Below, piece after piece: positions 5,561 to 12,599 of a stretch of DNA of 12,599 nt. Numbering within the stretch: position 1 is the first letter of the stretch; the number at the start of each line of letters is the position of its first letter. The DNA is from JAZGDL01 sp036477795 (GTDB taxonomy: Bacteria > Planctomycetota > Phycisphaerae > UBA1845), in the NCBI GenBank assembly GCA_036477795.1, contig JAZGDL010000159.1:1-12599 (forward strand), given 5' to 3'. Below the pieces are notes generated by a model, which was not told the origin of the DNA, did no database searches, and was given only the letters and a program-made list of their open reading frames with translations. The position numbers and the translations under genes were made by a program.

Positions 5561-6049
5561 ATGGCGAATAGCAGTAGTTCATCGGTGGGCAAGGCCGGCG
5601 AGGTCCAGCCGGCCGACGCGCGGGCGGGCGGGTCGTTCTTCGAGGTTTATAAGCCGGGCCAAGGCTACTACACGCGCATGTGCACCGCCATCGGAGGCGG
5701 CATCCTGGTTCTGGGCGCAGGAAACTTCCTGTTCAAGCAGCTGGAGGCGATGACGACGGCTGAGGAGCAGTGGACGCTGTGGTTGCAGGTGGGGATACCC
5801 ACGGCGGTTGTCGTGGGGCTGGGACTTTTGCTCTTCTGGCTGGTCGGTCGGAAGCGCGGTTCGTGCGATTTTCTGATCGCCACCGAGGGCGAGATGAAGA
5901 AAGTGAGTTGGTCGACCCGCGGGGAGCTGATCGGCTCGACCAAGGTAGTCATCGCGGCTACGGTCCTGCTGGCTGTTTTGCTTTTTGGCGTGGACGCGAT
6001 GTTCATAAAGTTTTTTCAGCTCATAGGCGTACTGCGAGGTGGAGGGTGA
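5561..6049 (+). CDS. secE: Preprotein translocase subunit SecE, long form
   Basis: A 162-aa inner-membrane protein, the clamp that holds SecY in the SecYEG channel. The diagnostic part is C-terminal: EGEMKKVSWSTRGELIGSTKVV (about 109-130), the amphipathic cytoplasmic helix plus hinge, followed by the essential membrane helix at 128-150. Upstream there are two further predicted helices (40-60 and 73-96) and a Ser/Ala/Gly-rich cytoplasmic tail. The minimal SecE has one helix and about 60-70 residues, while the E. coli form has three helices, as here. The stop codon overlaps the nusG start (TGATG), so the two are translationally coupled. The ATG at 5561 has only a weak purine-rich site before it. 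Confidence 0.93.
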   Translation: MANSSSSSVGKAGEVQPADARAGGSFFEVYKPGQGYYTRMCTAIGGGILVLGAGNFLFKQLEAMTTAEEQWTLWLQVGIPTAVVVGLGLLLFWLVGRKRGSCDFLIATEGEMKKVSWSTRGELIGSTKVVIAATVLLAVLLFGVDAMFIKFFQLIGVLRGGG

Positions 6050-6648
6050 TGACCGCAGAGGCGCCGTCGCAACCGGAGCAGACCTCCGTAGTCAAAACGG
6101 GGATGGGCTGGTACGTGCTGCGCGTCGCTTCGAACAAGGAGGACCGGGTGCGGGAGACGCTGGAACGCAAGGTGGCCATCGAGGGGCTGGACGACCGCGT
6201 CGGTCGGATTCTGGTGCCCACGGTGAAGGAGCGTCGTATCAAGGGCGGTCAGGTGCGGGTGACCGAACGGAAGTTGTACCCCGGGTACGTTTTTGTGGAA
6301 ATGATCACCGAGGAGGACGGGTCGATCGGAGAGGACGTGTGGTTCACCATTAAGGAGTCGTCGGGTGTGGGCGATTTCATCGCCTCCGCGGGCAAGCCCA
6401 TACGCATGGCCGAACACGAAGTCGTGGCGATGTTGGCTGCGTGTGAGAAATCGGAGGAGGCCGCCGAGCTGGGCGGGATGGATATGAAGGCAGGTGACCT
6501 GGTCAAGGTCACCGAGGGCAGCTTTGAGAACTTCGAGGGCACGGTGGAGTCGGTGGATGAGCGACGGGGCATGGTAACGGTGGTGCTGGAGGTGTTCGGA
6601 CGTTCGACTCCCGTGGAAGTGGAGTACTGGATGTTGGAGAAATGCTAG
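6049..6648 (+). CDS. nusG: Transcription termination/antitermination protein NusG
   Basis: A 199-aa protein. The NGN domain (about 20-135) has GWYVLRVASNKED near its start and the strongly conserved YPGYVFVEM, with GVGDFIASAGKP following. The KOW domain (about 140-195) contains AGDLVKVTEGSFENFEGTVESVD. NusG binds the beta' clamp helices and contacts S10 or Rho through KOW, coupling transcription with translation. GGAGGG (6041-6046) precedes the ATG at 6049, and a GTG one codon earlier is possible. The first 18 residues are a loose tail. The C-terminus, VEYWMLEKC, differs from the usual LDF…VEK ending. Confidence 0.96.
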   Translation: MTAEAPSQPEQTSVVKTGMGWYVLRVASNKEDRVRETLERKVAIEGLDDRVGRILVPTVKERRIKGGQVRVTERKLYPGYVFVEMITEEDGSIGEDVWFTIKESSGVGDFIASAGKPIRMAEHEVVAMLAACEKSEEAAELGGMDMKAGDLVKVTEGSFENFEGTVESVDERRGMVTVVLEVFGRSTPVEVEYWMLEKC

Positions 6649-6660
6649 CAAGTGTACGAA

Positions 6661-6698
6661 CCCACGGATTAACCCACGGATTGCAATCCGTGGGCTTT
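6661..6698. repeat. Second copy of the 22-nt palindrome, in the rplK leader, with an extra half-site
   Basis: CCCACGGATTG (6673-6683) and CAATCCGTGGG (6684-6694) are followed by CTTTA, identical to 5170-5191 plus its tail. A duplicate half-site, CCCACGGATT, precedes it at 6661-6670. It occupies most of the 83-nt nusG-rplK spacer, the place where L1 binds the rplKA leader in E. coli; no recognisable L1 site was seen. Confidence 0.85.
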
Positions 6699-6731
6699 AT
6701 AGGCACGGCGGCGGTCTGACGAGGCGTTTCG

Positions 6732-7166
6732 GTGGCGAAGAAGAAAAAAAAGGTAACGGCGGTCATCAAATTGCAGGCTCCCGGCGGCCAGGCTACTCCA
6801 TCGCCGCCGATCGGCCCGGCGCTGGGTCAGCACGGGGTCAACATCGGGCAGTTCGTGCAACAGTTCAACGCGGCGACGGCCTCCCTGAACGGGATGCTGG
6901 TGACCGTGGTGATTTCGGTATACGGCGACCGGTCATTTACCTATGAGGTCAAGAGCCCTCCGGCGGCGGTGCTGCTCAAGGATGCCGCGGGGCTGGCCAA
7001 GGGCAGCGGTGTGCCCAACCGGGACAAGGTGGGCACGGTGACCCAGAGGCAGTTGAAGGACATAGCCCAGAGGAAGCTGGAGGACTTGAACACGCGGACG
7101 GTGGAGGCGGCCGCCAAACAGATCGAAGGGACCGCCCGATCGATGGGGATCGAAGTCGTTGGCTAG
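6732..7166 (+). CDS. rplK: 50S ribosomal protein L11
   Basis: A 144-aa protein, standard length. The N-terminal domain reads KKVTAVIKLQAPGGQATPSPPIGPALGQHGVNI, the proline-rich thiostrepton-facing region. The C-terminal rRNA-binding domain includes KSPPAAVLLKDAAGL and ends GTARSMGIEVVG, all family hallmarks. L11 binds 23S rRNA helices 43/44 at the GTPase-associated centre with L10 and L7/L12. It begins with GTG at 6732; no in-frame ATG nearby gives the N-terminus, and GAGG at 6721-6724 is 7 nt away. A run of five lysines follows the first alanine. Confidence 0.97.
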   Translation: MAKKKKKVTAVIKLQAPGGQATPSPPIGPALGQHGVNIGQFVQQFNAATASLNGMLVTVVISVYGDRSFTYEVKSPPAAVLLKDAAGLAKGSGVPNRDKVGTVTQRQLKDIAQRKLEDLNTRTVEAAAKQIEGTARSMGIEVVG

Positions 7167-7223
7167 TTGACGGAGGATGGGCCGGGGGCGACGTGGTTCT
7201 CCGGTCCATTGGAGAAACAGTGC

Positions 7224-7949
7224 ATGGGGTTCAAGAGCGTACGCTACAGGAAGCAGCTCGAGTTGCGGACCGCGGAGAAGCAGTCCGTTTCGATCGAGGA
7301 AGGAATCGAGCAGGTCAGGAAACTCGCTTCCGTGAAGTCGGATCGCAGTTACAAGAACGGGAGGAAGCGCAAGCAGTTCGATCAAACTGTCGAGTTGGTG
7401 CTTCATCTGGGGATCGATCCCAAGCAGGCGGACCAGATGCTGCGCGGGGCGATTTCGCTGCCCAAGGGCACCGGCAGGACGCAGCGGGTGATCGCATTCT
7501 GCGATAGTTCGATGGCCGATGCCGCCAAGGCGGCCGGTGCGATTGAAGCCGGGGCCGAGGAACTCGTTGATAAGATCACCAAAGGCTGGATGGACTTCGA
7601 CGTGGCTGTCGCCCACCCGCAAATGATGGGCAAGGTGGGCAAACTCGGCCGCGTGCTCGGCCCGCAGGGCAAGATGCCGTCGCCCAAGGCGGGAACGGTG
7701 ACGCCGGATGTTGAGAACGCGGTTCGGGAGTACAGTGCGGGCAAGCTGGAGTATCGCAATGACGCCGGCGGCAACATTCATCTACCGGTGGGTAAGATGA
7801 GCTTCGCGACCGGCGACCTGAAGGAGAATATCGAGGCTGTGGTGTCCCAGATGATCAAGCTCAAGCCAGCCAGTTCGAAAGGCAAGTACATCAAGCGGGT
7901 GTGTATATCGGGCACGTCGACCCCTTCGGTGCAACTGGCGGTCGACTGA
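7224..7949 (+). CDS. rplA: 50S ribosomal protein L1
   Basis: A 241-aa protein. The frame opens earlier with a TTG at 7167, but the ATG at 7224, preceded by GGAG (7211-7214), begins MGFKSVRYRKQLEL as in other L1 proteins, so I use it. The family core DVAVAHPQMMGKVGKLGRVLGPQGKMPSPKAGTV (split over residues 130-165) and the end KYIKRVCISGTSTPSVQLAVD are clear. L1 forms the stalk that guides E-site tRNA and in many bacteria represses its own rplKA mRNA. It follows rplK by 57 bp. A small GGGG-CCG-CCCC hairpin (7950-7960) sits directly after the stop. Confidence 0.96.
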   Translation: MGFKSVRYRKQLELRTAEKQSVSIEEGIEQVRKLASVKSDRSYKNGRKRKQFDQTVELVLHLGIDPKQADQMLRGAISLPKGTGRTQRVIAFCDSSMADAAKAAGAIEAGAEELVDKITKGWMDFDVAVAHPQMMGKVGKLGRVLGPQGKMPSPKAGTVTPDVENAVREYSAGKLEYRNDAGGNIHLPVGKMSFATGDLKENIEAVVSQMIKLKPASSKGKYIKRVCISGTSTPSVQLAVD

Positions 7950-8002
7950 GGGGCCGCCCCTACGTGGAGCTTGTTGTTGCGGTACGCCGACAAGAGGAAC
8001 CG

Positions 8003-8518
8003 ATGAGCAAACAACTGAAGTCATTGGTCACCGACGCACTGCGGGCACGCTATGAGGGCATTGACCGGGCGTGCGTAGTGGACGTAAGTGGGCTGAACGT
8101 CGAGGACACTATCAAGTTGCGCCGCGAGCTGACGTCCAGGAACATACGTCTGAGGGTGGTCAAGAACAGCCTGGCCCGGCGTGCGTTTGCCGGAGGCCCA
8201 TTGGAGACGCTGGGCAATGATCTAAGTGGTCCTTGCGCTCTGGTGACCGGTGGCGACTCGGCCATTGACATGGCCCGCGAGATGGTGCGTCTGGCGGTGG
8301 AGTTCCCGCAGTTGGGGCTCAAGCAAGGGATCCTGGAGGGCGAGTCGTCGCTGGTTTCTGTGCCGGATCTTGCCAAGCTGATGGGCCGGACTGAGCTGTT
8401 GAGTGAATTGGCCGGGCTGTTGAGTTCGCCCGGCAGATCGCTGGCGGGTTGCTTGTCTTCACCGCAGAGCCGGATTGCCGGCTGTCTGAAAGCGATGGCG
8501 GACAAGAGTGAGGAGTAA
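8003..8518 (+). CDS. rplJ: 50S ribosomal protein L10
   Basis: A 171-aa protein starting MSKQLKSLVTDALRARYEGI. The start at 8003 has AGAGGAA 4-10 nt upstream; earlier in-frame codons overlap rplA and are rejected. The globular domain contains VVKNSLARRAF and LSGPCALVTGGD; the long C-terminal helix that binds L7/L12 dimers covers about 130-171. L10 anchors the stalk on 23S rRNA. Only 53 nt separate it from rplA, so a full L10-binding autoregulatory leader, as in E. coli, would have to extend into rplA. Confidence 0.95.
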   Translation: MSKQLKSLVTDALRARYEGIDRACVVDVSGLNVEDTIKLRRELTSRNIRLRVVKNSLARRAFAGGPLETLGNDLSGPCALVTGGDSAIDMAREMVRLAVEFPQLGLKQGILEGESSLVSVPDLAKLMGRTELLSELAGLLSSPGRSLAGCLSSPQSRIAGCLKAMADKSEE

Positions 8519-8646
8519 GCGAGCGTTGTTTAACTGAAACCAATCCGCGACGAGGACTGACTGGTCCCGGTGTGTTGGATGAAATGGCGCCGCGTGGGCG
8601 TCGCCTATCGGTCCGGCGGTTGGAGTAATACGAGGAGTGGTAACTA

Positions 8647-9069
8647 ATGGCAGAAGCACCCGTGGCAGAAGCGCCCGCCAAGGAATTCAGTTCGGACATC
8701 ACGAAACTGGCGGACAAACTGGTGGCGTTGACGATCAAGGATGCGCAAAGCCTGGTCGACTGCTTGAAGGAAATTCACGGCATTGAGCCGGCAGGCGGCG
8801 GCGTGCTGATGGCGGCCCCGGCAGGCGGCGGCGATGCCGCGGCAGTCGAAGAGGAGCAGACCTCTTTCGATGTCATCCTGGCCGCCATCGGTGACAAGAA
8901 GATCCAGGTGATCAAGGCGGTACGTGCGGCCACCGGACTGGGGCTCAAGGAGGCCAAGGGCCTGGTCGACCAGGCCCCCAAAGCGGTGAAGGAGGGGATC
9001 TCGAAGGAAGATGCCGAAAGCCTGAAGAGAGACCTGGAGGAAGCGGGCGCCGCAGTGGAAATCAAATGA
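8647..9069 (+). CDS. rplL: 50S ribosomal protein L7/L12
   Basis: A 140-aa acidic stalk protein that recruits translational GTPases. Residues 1-15 are an Ala/Pro/Glu extension not found in the 120-aa E. coli form. Residues 16-50 are the dimerisation/L10-binding helices. A Gly/Ala hinge with two PAGGG repeats covers about 50-70. The C-terminal domain (72-140) includes FDVILAAIGDKKIQVIKAVR and GLGLKEAKGLVDQAPKAVKEG, the factor-binding face. The ATG at 8647 is preceded by GAGGAG (8632-8637). The 128-nt spacer after rplJ holds no gene and no structure I trust. Confidence 0.97.
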   Translation: MAEAPVAEAPAKEFSSDITKLADKLVALTIKDAQSLVDCLKEIHGIEPAGGGVLMAAPAGGGDAAAVEEEQTSFDVILAAIGDKKIQVIKAVRAATGLGLKEAKGLVDQAPKAVKEGISKEDAESLKRDLEEAGAAVEIK

Positions 9070-9439
9070 CCGTGCACGGCATGTGCGACGGATGAGCGTC
9101 GGCTGGGTCGGTGCCGACCTGGCGGACTAGTGCGAGGAATGCAATCTGTCGGGCAGCCGCATGCAACCGGTCCGTCGTTGAGCGGGACAGGCTGAATGCG
9201 TTCGCATGAATGTGGACGCGCGGTGCTCAGTAGGGCATCGTCGGGACGTTCAGTCGAACAGATAGCTCAGACGGCGGCACACGTCCCTTTTCTTGGATTG
9301 AATCCGTAGGCCGGTGCGGTGAACGCGCCCCTAGTTGTTTGCGCGCAGCGCCGTGGAGAAAGTCCGGTCGCGGGGCCTCGATTGAAGGCAGGACAACGCA
9401 ACGATCAACTCAAGGCGACGATTAGAGGGATAGCAGACT
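9070..9439 (+). other. 370-nt untranslated spacer between rplL and rpoB
   Basis: No convincing coding frame exists here; the only longer frame runs on into rpoB in the wrong phase. Structures seen are GTCGGC/GCCGAC (9098-9103 with 9113-9118), ATGCG-TT-CGCAT (9196-9207) and a small GGATT-G-AATCC (9295-9305 area). None has a T-run. In E. coli this interval carries the attenuator and RNase III site that lower rpoBC expression relative to rplJL. A similar role is plausible but not shown by the sequence. No near-consensus promoter was found. Confidence 0.5.
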
Positions 9440-12400
9440 ATGAAAAACGGGCGGCCGGTGCGAAGCTTTGCGAAGCTGGGCGATGCCAAGCCCATACCCG
9501 ACCTGATCGAGATTCAGACCGAGTCTTATGCTCGGTTTCTGCAGGCGGACAAGGATCCGCTGGAGCGTGCCGGTCATGGTCTGGAGGGCATCCTGCGGGA
9601 GTCGTTCCCGATGGAAAGCTACGACGGGACCATGTCGCTGCACTATGTTAGCTATGAACTGGGCAAGGCGCGATATGACGAGGCGGAGTGCCGAGAGTTG
9701 CGGCTGACCTACGGGATGCCGTTTCGCGTGCGCCTGCGTCTGATCCGCAAAGACCTCGATGAGATTCAGGAGGATCTGATCTACATCGGTGAGATACCGA
9801 TCATGATCGGCGGGGGCGAGTTCATCATCAACGGGGCCGAGCGCGTGATCGTATCGCAGCTTCACCGATCGCCCGGCGTTGACTTCGTGAAGGACCAGGA
9901 TGAGGGGGACCGGGCCTTTCACGCCTGCCGCATCATCCCCGAGCGCGGGAGCTGGATCGAGATCAACGTGACCAAGAAGGATCTGCTGATGGTGCGGATC
10001 GACCAGTCCAGCAAGATCGCAGCCACCACCTTCATCCGGGCGATGGACGAGCGCTACGGCACGGACGAAGCGATTGTGGAGGCCTTTCACAAGACCAAGA
10101 TGGTCAAGCCCGGGCAGCTCAAGCCGGAGATGTACAGCGTCACCACGCTCATCGACGAGGAGAGCGGGGATGAGATGGTCAAGGCCGGCTGCCAGTTAGG
10201 CGACGCGGTGACGCGGATTGCGGAGTCGGGGATCAAGCAGTTGAAAGTGATCGCCAAAGTGAGCGATCCTCTGATTCTGAATACGTTGGCGGAAGACGGC
10301 ACCCGGACGCATGAAGAGGCCTTGTTGAAGATATACAGCCGCCTGCGTCCGGGCAATCCGCCGCAGTTCGAGAAGGCCCACAAGCTCTTCCACGAGAAGT
10401 TTTTTGATGACAACCGGTACCGTCTGGGCAAGGTCGGCCGGTTCCGTTTGAACCGCAAGCTGGAGGCCCACGTCGATGACTCGATCATGATCCTGCGGGT
10501 CGAGGACGTGATCGCCTGTGTGAGTTACCTACTGCTTCTGCGCACCGGCGAATCGCGCTTTGAGGTGGACGACATCGACCATCTGGGCAACCGGCGGTTG
10601 CGAACCATCGACGAGCTCGCCGCTGACGAGATACGCAAGGGGTTTCTCAAGCTTCGCCGCACCGTACAGGAGCGGATGAGCATGAGGAACCCGGAGCAGA
10701 TCGGCCGGATTGCGGAGTTGATCAACACCAAATCGGTGAGCTCCAGCATCGAGTTCTTCTTCGGCCGCAGTGAACTATCGCAAGTGGTGGACCAGACCAA
10801 CCCCCTGTCGCAGTTGACCCATGAGCGGCGCCTATCGGCTCTGGGGCCGGGGGGGCTGAACCGCAAGCGGGCCGGCTTTGAAGTACGAGACGTGCACATC
10901 AGCCACTATGGCCGCATCTGCCCCATCGAGACGCCGGAGGGCACTAACATCGGGTTGATCGCATCCTTGAGCATCTACAGCAGCGTGGATGATTACGGAT
11001 TCCTGGTGACCCCCTATCGCAAGGTCAAGAAGGGGATGGTGTCGTCGGACGTCACCTACCTGCGGGCCGATGAGGAGATGCCTCACATCCTGGCACCGCC
11101 CGAGGCCATCGACCCCGACACCGGGCACTTGCGATCGGGGAACCTGATCGTCCGGGCCCACGGTGAGCTCAGTCAGGCGGACAGCAGCGAGGTCAGCTAT
11201 GTGGACATGTCCCCGAAACAAACAGTGGGTGTGTCGGCGGCTCTGATTCCGTTTCTGGAGCATGACGACGCCAACCGGGCCTTGATGGGTTCCAACATGC
11301 AGCGTCAGGCGGTACCGCTTCTGAGCGTGGACCCGCCGGTAGTGGCGACGGGGGTGGAACGGGCCGTCGCAGAGAACAGCGGCATGGTGGTGCGGGCCAA
11401 GAAAGCCGGGAAGGTGACCTACGTGGACGCCCTGCGGATCGTGGTGAGTGAGACGGACGAGTACAAACTACGGAAGTTCGAGGGGCTCAACGAACGCACC
11501 TGTCTGAATCAACGACCGCTCGTCGAGCTTGGCGAGCGGGTGAAGGCGGGTCAGATCATCGCCGACGGTCCGGCCACCTATCAGGGCGAGTTGGCCCTGG
11601 GCAAGAACGTGCTGGTGGGGTTCATGACCTTTGACGGCTACAACTTCGAGGACGCCATCATCATCAGCGAGCGGCTGGTCAAGGAAGACACCTTCACCAG
11701 CATCCACATCGACGAGTACGACGTCGAGATTCGCGAGACCAAGCTGGGGCGTGAGGAGTTCACCAATGACATTCCCAACGTCAGCGAGAGGTCCTTGGCC
11801 AATCTCGATGAGAACGGTGTGGTGCGCATGGGCACCAAGGTCAAGGCCGGCGATATTCTGGTCGGCAAAGTGAGCCCCAAGTCCAAGAGCGAACTGAGCC
11901 CCGAAGAGAAGCTGCTGCACGCCATTTTCGGCCGCGCCGGCGAGGACGTGAAGAATGACTCGCTGGAGCTTCCCGCGGGGGAGCAGGGGATCGTCATCGG
12001 GACAAGCCGTTTCAGCCGCCGGGTGCACATGACGGATGAGCAGAAAAAGAAGGTCGATGAGCAGGCCGTGGCGCTCGCCAAGGAGATGAACGCCAGCATC
12101 GTGGGGCTGTTCAGGCAGATGTGCGCCGAGATACAGAACACCACGGGCAGCGAAATGGTGGACAGCTCCACGCGACAGATCGTGGGCAAGAGCGATCTTG
12201 CCGAAGTGATCATCGAGCAGATTGACGGCTTCGCCCCGCAAGTTGAAGCGCGCGACCTGAAATGGATCAAGCCGGCGTCCAGTCGTCCGCAGGCCATGGA
12301 GGTGGTTGATCGTTATTGGCCGCGGATTGCGGATACGATGGAAGAGCGCGATCGAAAGGTTGCGCAGATGAAGCGCGGCGACGAGTTGCCCTCGGGCGTG

Positions 12401-12599
12401 CTGGAGATGGTCAAGGTGTATGTAGCCACCAAGCGGCACCTGTCGGTGGGAGACAAGATGGCCGGTCGCCACGGGAACAAGGGCGTAATCGCCCGGATCC
12501 TGCCGGAAGAGGATATGCCGTTTCTGGAGGACGGCACGCCGCTGGACATCATGCTCAACCCTCTGGGCGTGCCCTCACGTATGAATGTGGGGCAGATTC
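9440..12599 (+). CDS. rpoB: DNA-directed RNA polymerase subunit beta (3' end outside window)
   Basis: An open frame of 1053 codons to the right edge. It starts MKNGRPVRSFAKLGDAKPIP at ATG 9440, with GAGGGA at 9425-9430. Landmarks in order: GEIPIMIGGGEFIINGAERV (from 117); the rifampicin region SELSQVVDQTNPLSQLTHER (from 444); PIETPEGTNIGLI (from 495); LMGSNMQRQAVPLL (from 615); NFEDAIIISERLV (from 735); and GDKMAGRHGNKGV, whose lysines at 1006 and 1014 correspond to E. coli Lys1065 and Lys1073 near the active site. The window ends in GVPSRMNVGQI, so roughly 200 residues with the beta' contact region are missing. rpoC should follow. No frameshift was seen at the points checked. Confidence 0.97.
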   Translation, partial: MKNGRPVRSFAKLGDAKPIPDLIEIQTESYARFLQADKDPLERAGHGLEGILRESFPMESYDGTMSLHYVSYELGKARYDEAECRELRLTYGMPFRVRLRLIRKDLDEIQEDLIYIGEIPIMIGGGEFIINGAERVIVSQLHRSPGVDFVKDQDEGDRAFHACRIIPERGSWIEINVTKKDLLMVRIDQSSKIAATTFIRAMDERYGTDEAIVEAFHKTKMVKPGQLKPEMYSVTTLIDEESGDEMVKAGCQLGDAVTRIAESGIKQLKVIAKVSDPLILNTLAEDGTRTHEEALLKIYSRLRPGNPPQFEKAHKLFHEKFFDDNRYRLGKVGRFRLNRKLEAHVDDSIMILRVEDVIACVSYLLLLRTGESRFEVDDIDHLGNRRLRTIDELAADEIRKGFLKLRRTVQERMSMRNPEQIGRIAELINTKSVSSSIEFFFGRSELSQVVDQTNPLSQLTHERRLSALGPGGLNRKRAGFEVRDVHISHYGRICPIETPEGTNIGLIASLSIYSSVDDYGFLVTPYRKVKKGMVSSDVTYLRADEEMPHILAPPEAIDPDTGHLRSGNLIVRAHGELSQADSSEVSYVDMSPKQTVGVSAALIPFLEHDDANRALMGSNMQRQAVPLLSVDPPVVATGVERAVAENSGMVVRAKKAGKVTYVDALRIVVSETDEYKLRKFEGLNERTCLNQRPLVELGERVKAGQIIADGPATYQGELALGKNVLVGFMTFDGYNFEDAIIISERLVKEDTFTSIHIDEYDVEIRETKLGREEFTNDIPNVSERSLANLDENGVVRMGTKVKAGDILVGKVSPKSKSELSPEEKLLHAIFGRAGEDVKNDSLELPAGEQGIVIGTSRFSRRVHMTDEQKKKVDEQAVALAKEMNASIVGLFRQMCAEIQNTTGSEMVDSSTRQIVGKSDLAEVIIEQIDGFAPQVEARDLKWIKPASSRPQAMEVVDRYWPRIADTMEERDRKVAQMKRGDELPSGVLEMVKVYVATKRHLSVGDKMAGRHGNKGVIARILPEEDMPFLEDGTPLDIMLNPLGVPSRMNVGQI

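Noticed and set aside
7167..7223. TTG extension of the L1 frame by 19 codons
   Set aside because: The extension does not resemble L1; the ATG at 7224 has a GGAG site and the conserved N-terminus.
6933..7781. Antisense frame of 282 codons across rplK and rplA
   Set aside because: Shadow of two well-supported ribosomal protein genes; composition is that of a reverse-strand artefact.
9345..9400. GGAGAAAGTCCGG stretch recalling the start of RNase P RNA
   Set aside because: Only this one short motif matches; the other conserved RNase P regions are absent and the position just before rpoB is not a usual locus.
11468..12472. Antisense frame of 334 codons within rpoB, His/Leu-rich
   Set aside because: Complement of conserved rpoB codons; no start signal or homology.

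Overview
The window carries the conserved translation/transcription cluster tRNA-Thr, tuf, rpmG, tRNA-Trp, secE, nusG, rplK, rplA, rplJ, rplL, rpoB, all on the + strand from about 3426 to the right edge, where rpoB is cut off. Left of it lies an accessory region of mobile-element remains (1-1320) and a divergent minus-strand gene (1339-3276). The DNA is GC-rich. The EF-Tu switch I segment, which reads RRDATKILTIATAHVEYE in place of the usual ARGITI type, resembles what I recall of Planctomycetota EF-Tu. Large intergenic spacers, dispersed palindromes and a long three-helix SecE also fit a planctomycete. That assignment is an inference from memory, not a database result.

Region 1-774 is the most unusual part. 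It holds the 3' end (domains V and VI) of one group II intron, ending at about 127. This is followed directly by the C-terminal half of a second group II intron's reverse transcriptase/maturase, resuming just after where its YADD catalytic box should be. That second intron's own degenerate domains V and VI follow at 700-774. The simplest reading is a nested intron-in-intron (twintron-like) arrangement. The inner intron 3' end looks intact; the outer intron has lost the catalytic triad in domain V.

Region 775-1320 holds a perfect 30-bp inverted repeat with a 3-nt loop (REP/BIME-like), an 11-bp tandem repeat, an N-terminally truncated nucleotidyltransferase-like gene fragment, and terminator-like hairpins for the minus-strand gene. 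The 645-aa minus-strand protein has the architecture of a Wzz/GumC-type polysaccharide co-polymerase: N-terminal and C-terminal membrane helices around a long periplasmic coiled coil.

The 3277-3635 gap contains a near-consensus sigma70 promoter (TTGACA, 16 nt, TATACT) that probably drives tRNA-Thr, tuf and the following genes. The leader and the tRNA-Thr/tuf spacer contain overlapping, mutually exclusive hairpins that could act as attenuators. Two identical 22-nt palindromes sit in the rpmG and rplK leaders. tuf supplies EF-Tu, SecE the protein channel subunit, NusG the elongation/coupling factor, L33/L11/L1/L10/L7/L12 the ribosomal parts, and RpoB the RNA polymerase beta subunit. No CRISPR array, phage gene or defence operon was seen.
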